This document shows positions 58,282-64,000 of a DNA stretch of 64,000 nucleotides, piece by piece. The notes beneath the pieces are model-generated. The model did no database searches and was not told where the DNA came from. It saw only the letters and a list, made by a program, of their open reading frames with translations. The translations under genes were made by a program, and so were the position numbers. Where the stretch lies: NCBI GenBank assembly GCA_963573305.1, contig OY754334.1, positions 30,311,614 through 30,375,613 of the forward strand. The letters are read 5' to 3'. Positions within the stretch are counted from its first letter, which is position 1. Each line of letters begins with the position of its first letter. This stretch comes from Pyrrhosoma nymphula (Eukaryota; Arthropoda; Insecta; Odonata; Coenagrionidae).

Positions 58282-61200
58282 ATGGGACTTGCATTGATGA
58301 GTCATCCGTTGGAAATGGCTCTCGCATCTAGCATGGTTCTCATGGCCGCTCTTCTGGGAAACCAAACTGCAGGCCTTCCATTCTTTCAGCAGCGTACTAA
58401 GGACCTAACATCGAATCACAGTCGTGTCATAACTCCTGCCAACGTCGTCCCAAAATATGGTAAGATAAAAAGGATTTTGGTGTCACTTAGCCTTTTGTCG
58501 AACTCACCTTTGAACTTTTCACATTATTTCGTATGTCAATTCATTAAATACGCTGGAATCTATGGCAAGAAATCGTTCTAAGTTTGATCTAAAAACCTAT
58601 AATTGTTTTTACTAATCCATCAAATCCCTGGATCAATAAAAATCAAACTTTTCATGATTATTCCTTTTGAAGCGCTTTCGGGAGAAGGGAGTAGATTTTC
58701 TCGCCGATAACACTCGTAAAAAACAAACTCTTTCCAAGCTCAGGTGAGACAAATGAGGAAAACGAACGAAACACAAGTATTATCAATCAATAACTTAACT
58801 ATCAATATATTTCACAAATAGAACCAACCAAGTTTCAAACAATTTACCCATAGGTCGAGTGCCAGGCGACCGTAATGAGAGTTTTCTGTCGGAAAATAAT
58901 TTAAGTATACAAGTACGAGAGGTTGAGCTTCTCTCTTAAGTACAAAATGACAAAGTCAGCAGGCTCACACAACGGTGTTACCCGGTCGCCGTCTCGCCAG
59001 CAATAGAGGGCGAGCTCAGAGATGAGTCAGCTGAGGAGAGGGTCTGTCGACAAGGACGAGGTGGAATGGGTAAGCTCAGGATGTTGGCGATTAGTAGCCT
59101 TGGAGGGGAGGAAATAATGGGATGGGTGATAGATAGGGTGGCAGTTTTTAATTGGAGCGCCAGGAACTGTTTTCTGGCGTCGGCCGCAGAATACAGGATC
59201 ACAGCCTTTGTGCCTTGGTCAGGATGACCGCATTTTTGGTATCCTTCTTCACTTTACGGGCTATATAAACGATGCAGGACCTGGTGAGGGAACGGTGCGG
59301 CGAACGGTGCGGAGAACGGTGTGGCGGAAGGTGTGGCAGAAGTCGTGGCAGAAGTCGCTGGCAGTAGTCGCTGCATTTTGTAGTCGTAGGCATTTTGGCC
59401 GTCGTTGGCGCCATGCGCGCTAAGTCCTTCGGCTAAGTCCGGAGGGTAAACAGTCCGCAGAGGGGAAACTGTACAAAGAGGGGAATTTGGCCAAAAAGGG
59501 GCGGTGAAAAATGCCACACTTTTTTGAAGTGGAACACTTCTTATGGATTGGAGGGTAATCTCGCGAAACCCTAACATCACGCAACACCCGACTCCCGGAC
59601 GGAATATTCGTAGAGAACATTTTTCTTTCATTCATACAAAAAAAGAAATATTGAAGCTATAAGTTTGGTACCTACTTGGTATGTACAAAATGAAGCCAAA
59701 GCCAAAACTTTAATTTTTGCAATCAAAGTCTCTCTATCGATCGATAAACTGAAAACTTAGAATTTGACGCGAATTACTAATGCAAATGTACCTAGAGCTT
59801 TTTTCACTTTCATTGCCATGGAGTTTTTACATTGTTACCGAGACTTGCCGTTTGCTATACAGGATATAAAGGCTACATGAAAGGGAATTTAACTTTCGCG
59901 AAGCGTATTTTAATTTATTTTAACAACATAATACCTCGAGTCGTTGCATGGTTACGGAGGTATATACAAGCGCTTCGAGTTAATGCTCAATACTATCACT
60001 ACTAGGCAAGGTGCATGCACCTTTCTACTAGGTATAGTGGGCTATTTCATATGAATAGTTTAAGTCTATGTGTATTTCATATAATTATCATTAATGTATA
60101 AATATAATTTTCATATTCATATTTTCAGAAATTTTAATTTTATTATTATTTATGTTTATTTATAAATAATACTCTGTACTCCCCACTGCCAGTCATATCC
60201 ATACGCAGTGTTCCTTTTCTGTCAGCCGTCCCTCGATGGCCACATCTTTTATTATCATTTTTACCTGTCTTATTATCACTTCAGAGAACACACGCAGTGA
60301 GGCCGGTGTCCCACGGTAATTATTTTCGCAAATTTATTCATGAATTCCTTACTCATGAATAGAGCTTCGTGAACTGTTGGACCCCATGCCACACGACTAG
60401 AAAAAATTCATGAATTGGGCGCTAATAGGCTGACGGCCGATAAGAGAACTTTTTGTCATCAATAGTAATACACTGCTATTATTGTTTGTACGAAAAGAAC
60501 AAGCAGAGAAAATATTCTTGCGGGACCTACGAGCCATAATATGGAATAGCATACGCCTATTTCTGTAATTACCCGGGAATTACTTTGGCCATACGTAAAA
60601 ACTGAAGGTGTTAGAACAAGCATGTTTGCTCACGATGGAACACGTCATAATCCCTATGTAGCAGTTCCCCAGCCCAGAGCCACCGAAACTATCTTCATCG
60701 TAGAAAAAGTCCGAAACTAGAGATAGAAATAACGATCTGATAAGACTATCCATCACTGCGTAAGAAAATATTACAATTACTGAGTTTGTAAAAACTTTTG
60801 TGGCTTAAAGAAATTCGTTCACCAAAAATTTCTCCAATGAAAAATCAAAACCACGATCCTTAACTCGCAAGGCGAGTGCGCTCCTCACCAGACAACCGCT
60901 TATTTATACGCGAATACTATTATAATTTACTTGTATCCGGTCGAGCTTCTTATATTTTTGGGGGTAGTTCGTACAGATATCGTAAATTATAAAGAAATCA
61001 GGGGTGCTCTGCTCTTGCTCTGAAAGTCTCTTGAGTGAAGCAACGAATGTACTGAGCGAACAATTGACGTTTGCTAAATATCAAGCACGGTACCATTTTA
61101 TATATATTAATGCATAAATCATCAATCTATGTCAAAGTAACCTCAAATATAGTTATTTAGAAAGTACGAAATGAGGGATTTCTCTCTCGTCAATAAAAAA

Positions 61201-62498
61201 TATGTTATCGTTAATTTTGACCATGATATATCTCGCGATGTCTACAAATCCCTTTATTAATTTAAAGCAAAAAGGCAAGAGTATGTCGAGAAGCGCAGTT
61301 CCAACGTCAAACAATTACCTATTTATTAAATAATAGTATAATATTCGAGGTGCGAGATACTGCGAGAACGTGATGGGTCGAAGGGCATGCGCGAAGAAAA
61401 ACCAATCAGTGACCGAGTTTCATGAAGAGTTGACAGATTTTTCGTATTTACAGAAATTTACAGACTATTGGCGTGCGCATGCGCAGAGTAACTCGGAGAG
61501 TATTTATGAATTATTCATGAATAAATTTAAGAAACAAATTACCGTGGGACACCGGCTTAAGCGGCAATTGCTGTGATAATGTTTTGTGCAACCCGCCATG
61601 TTATTAGGGTTGGTTGCACAATGCCTGGTTTCGGTCTTAATTACGGTTAGAGTTACGGTTTTATATAGGGAAATAGAAGTTTAACCATGGCTGTAGCCGT
61701 AACTAGGGCATAAACCAGACATTGTGTAACTTGTCCTTAGCCAGTTCTATGGCGGCCAGTTGGTCTTTAAGAAGTTGCGAACAGCGAGAGCAAATGGCTT
61801 TTCAGAGAGTATAAATTACACGAAATTTATGTATAAAGTGGGAATTCTGTCTCAATTTGATATTTTCGAGTCTAATACAAATATATCTGGACTCCAACAA
61901 GAGTTCAGCGAAGGAAAAAGCGATACACTTGGTGTCAGTATGAACTAATGGTATCCTTCTGCTAATTATCCCTCAACAAGACATAAGAAAGAAAATTAGC
62001 CGTCGCCTTAAAAAATGGTCGGATCTGCAGATTTTCAAGTATCCTCTTTAACTCGAAATTACCGCCATTTCCTGCCCAAATATCATTGCTTTTAGTTAGG
62101 TCTGAATTAACGGTTTACGCGATTTTCCTTTGGTAACACTTCAAAACATACAATTTGTCAAAAATCACATAGTTCACTGCAATTATTTCAAGCTGTGCGC
62201 CTGAAGAAATTCCTGACAATGTGGTGGATGCGCGTAACAATCATTACATAAAATAACAAACTTAGCAACCACTTTGGTCTCCATGTATGCACTCTTTGAT
62301 CACGTAGAGTAATATTTCGCTGGTGTCTTTTGCGCTGGATTTCCTTATCACTTTGTTTATTTTTTCCCAGGAAATGCTTTGCTAGAAGACCTTAGCAAAG
62401 TGGAAATGTTGCCGACGCCCGAAAGAAAGATGGCGAAGAAGGAAGTGCCTGAGAAAGTGGCCCTCAAAGGAAAGACGCTTCGCATCGCCACGTTAAAA
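58282..62498 (+). CDS. N-terminus of a probable secreted/membrane protein, join(58282..58459,62371..62498)
   Basis: The exon begins after ttttttttcag (58231). ATG 58282 opens MGLALMSHPLEMALASSMVL then MAALLGNQTAG, a plausible signal peptide, followed by LPFFQQRTKDLTSNHSRVI with an N-glycosylation site. The donor gtaaga at 58460 and the acceptor tttttcccag at 62370 join in frame (GGA codon). Exon 2 is basic (ERKMAKKEVPEKVALKGKTL) and ends RIATLK at a good donor gtgagc (62499). Without splicing the frame runs to 62693. LKGKTLRIATLK resembles the start of the ligand-binding S1 lobe of ionotropic glutamate-type receptors (LRVxTL), but the match is short and the usual aromatic/Pro residues are not visible. 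A possible next exon begins at 63973 after cttgtttcag. Family uncertain; splicing pattern fairly convincing. Confidence 0.5.
58460..60300 (+). other. Intron, first part, with a 12-bp GC-rich tandem repeat
   Basis: At 59290-59365 the unit gaacggtgcggc repeats about six times with drift (gaacggtgtggc, ggaaggtgtggc, agaagtcgtggc). The ORFs on both strands across 58978-59635 stem from this GC-rich segment and show no domain. The rest is unassigned. Confidence 0.5.
60301..61557. mobile_element. Terminal-inverted-repeat element, 1.26 kb, superfamily unclear
   Basis: The left end ggccggtgtcccacggtaat and the right end attaccgtgggacaccggct are near-perfect inverses. The symmetry continues inward (aatttattcatgaattcctt / gaattattcatgaataaatt). 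The right flank begins ttaa, the left flank is tgag, so a 4-bp TTAA duplication is possible but not shown. No transposase was recognised. A tRNA-like piece lies inside. Confidence 0.8.
60845..60906 (-). repeat. tRNA-like SINE head
   Basis: On the minus strand: aagcggttgtctggtgagga, an anticodon-arm-like ctcgccttgcgag stem, and ggatcgtggttttgat as a degenerate B box. It resembles a tRNA pseudogene or SINE head. It is not a functional tRNA as far as I can see: the acceptor stem does not close. Confidence 0.45.
61609..61736. mobile_element. Small foldback MITE (~128 bp)
   Basis: The left ggttgcacaatgcctggttt and the inverted right gttacacaatgtctggttta match at most positions. The middle (attacggttagagttacgg / ggctgtagccgtaactag) also mirrors. 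It lies just after the 1.26-kb element and before the next exon. Confidence 0.65.
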
Positions 62499-64000
62499 GT
62501 GAGCGACAATCAATTTGTTTTTGCAAGCAAGCTAGTTCATACAGTTTGTTATGATGGAGGCCAGACAAATATTGAGGGATTAAAAACGATTTTGAGGAAA
62601 TTTTCAAAGTGGAAAATTAGAATTCAAGAAGGTCGCAGAAGTCATGGAAACGATTTGTGGTTAAACATATCGCGTACACCATCGATACAATGAAATGACT
62701 ATTCTCATGAATGATTTTCGAATATGACTACGAAAGCCTTGCTAATAGGCGATTATTATACCCACCCAATTTATCAATATTTTTTTCGATGGTGTAATCG
62801 ATTTGTGATGCGAAAAATTCATTATTATCTTTTCGACCGCCTAAACTTTACTTAATCAGCTAAATTGTAGTTTCTCAGAGGTGATTAAATAAAACAGGGT
62901 TAAAGACATACAATACCTGGACATTAAAACCAAAATAGTGTCATTTATTCTATTTTATTTCGATAGTTTATCCAAATAATAACCTCATATTTTTTTCGAC
63001 TGTGAATAATATATTTAAAGTTATTTTTTTGGATTATTGGTCAAATTTACAATAAAACACTCAAGCAGACACAACCATCGTTTCTTAAACTATTTACCAT
63101 GCTAAATTGTTTGCTGGTGTATGCTGCTCTGTAAACTATTATTTCACATACTCGGTATAAGTTATAGCCTTGAGAAGGTCACTAAAGTTGATTAAAGGTT
63201 ATGTTTGCTTGATTGTTTTATTAAAAATTTAACCATACCCTAAATAATATCCAGAATTAGTTCATCCTAATGTTTTGAAGGTGGTCTATCTATTAAAAAT
63301 GTCATCTCCTTAAAAAGCGGGAATAATACGAAAGATATTTATTTCAAATTCATACGTGTTTCCGGGAATTTTCAGGTGAATATCTGGAGGCCGATCTTCC
63401 CTCGAACTGTAATTCAAGCAAATTCTTGAATAAACTACACAAGCTGAGCAAAATAATTTTTGAATTGTCATTAATAATACACAAGTCCACCAATCACTCA
63501 CTTCTCCTGCTACGGCATGTGACATCCTTTCTGGCAAATAAACAAACAACAACGGCTGTAACCATGAAGCTAATCTTGAAAGGGCGAAAATAACACCAAA
63601 ACAGCGTGTTTGATCTTTTTTATCCCAAGATATGGACCAGTAAGTCCAAATCGAACGCTTGAAAAATGAACTTTCAAATATATCGCCCAATTTATTTCAA
63701 TTATCACTGTCTTAATTGCAATGTACCATTTTTAAAGTACTCCACCATACATCACCTTAAATTCCGCTTAATTTATTCTCATAGTTTTCATAAATAAGCC
63801 TGGAAATCTTTTCTAGGCTCAAGTTCGGTCCCTTTAACTAATTTTCCCGAAGACCAGACCTAGCCCAATGAATTTCTCGTGCCTGAAACCTTCAAGATAT
63901 GGTGTCTCATCAGAAATAATAGACGCATTTTTGACATTAACTTTTCATGCCTACATTTATTACTTGTTTCAGAGTATAAAGAAATTCCGGCAACTTATTG
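62499..64000. other. Downstream intron or intergenic
   Basis: No convincing exon before a possible acceptor at 63972 (cttgtttcag). A 126-codon minus ORF at 63310-63690 has hydrophobic stretches but no recognised family. Confidence 0.4.

Noticed and set aside
63310..63690. 126-codon minus ORF with hydrophobic stretches
   Set aside because: No recognisable transporter or receptor motif and no splice support; probably chance.

Overview
The window is animal nuclear DNA, AT-rich, with long introns closed by GT-AG sites and dense, decayed transposable elements. The three recognisable host genes are conserved across animals. The repeat mix (CR1/jockey-like and RTE-like LINEs, hAT, pogo/Tigger, PIF/Harbinger and piggyBac-like elements, tRNA-derived SINEs) fits an arthropod, probably an insect with a large genome. 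That placement is inference.

Layout. 1-1288: 3' part of a CR1/jockey-like LINE. 1289-3150: a long foldback repeat, an unrecognised ORF next to a pogo-like end, and a hAT-type non-autonomous element. 4923-10652 (+): the last two coding exons of the ING3 homologue, whose PHD finger is split by a 5.3-kb intron holding four DNA transposons. 12275-15076: an RTE-like LINE (-) interrupted by an insert and lying between two copies of a SINE-like repeat, one of which carries a TTAA-type MITE. 16412-16801 (-): an intact single-exon RPP21 homologue (RNase P/MRP subunit). 17628-25361 (+): a complete six-exon TMEM272-like gene (258 aa) with three PPxY motifs; its last intron holds a 2.56-kb hAT element with perfect 8-bp target duplications. 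25362-38930: about 13.5 kb with no gene and few repeats, containing a 100-bp near-perfect palindrome.

38930-58030 is mostly repeats: a foldback, a 113-bp satellite, a ZBED/SCAND3-type hAT pseudogene, a second copy of the LINE seen at position 1, nested inverted-repeat elements, a LINE fragment, and a Harbinger-type element inserted into another copy of itself. 58282-62498 (+) contains two exons that splice in frame and encode the N-terminus of a probable secreted or membrane protein. A faint ionotropic-receptor resemblance is the only clue to its family, and the gene runs off the window. Its intron holds a 1.26-kb terminal-inverted-repeat element and a small foldback MITE.

The host genes are not a pathway. 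RPP21 and TMEM272-like are divergent and may share a promoter region. I found no operon, CRISPR array or defence island, and no clear candidate for a wholly new biological system. The most unusual items are the SINE-derived perfect palindromes, the self-nested Harbinger element, the miRNA-sized hairpin at 45585, and the repeat-poor tract downstream of TMEM272-like.
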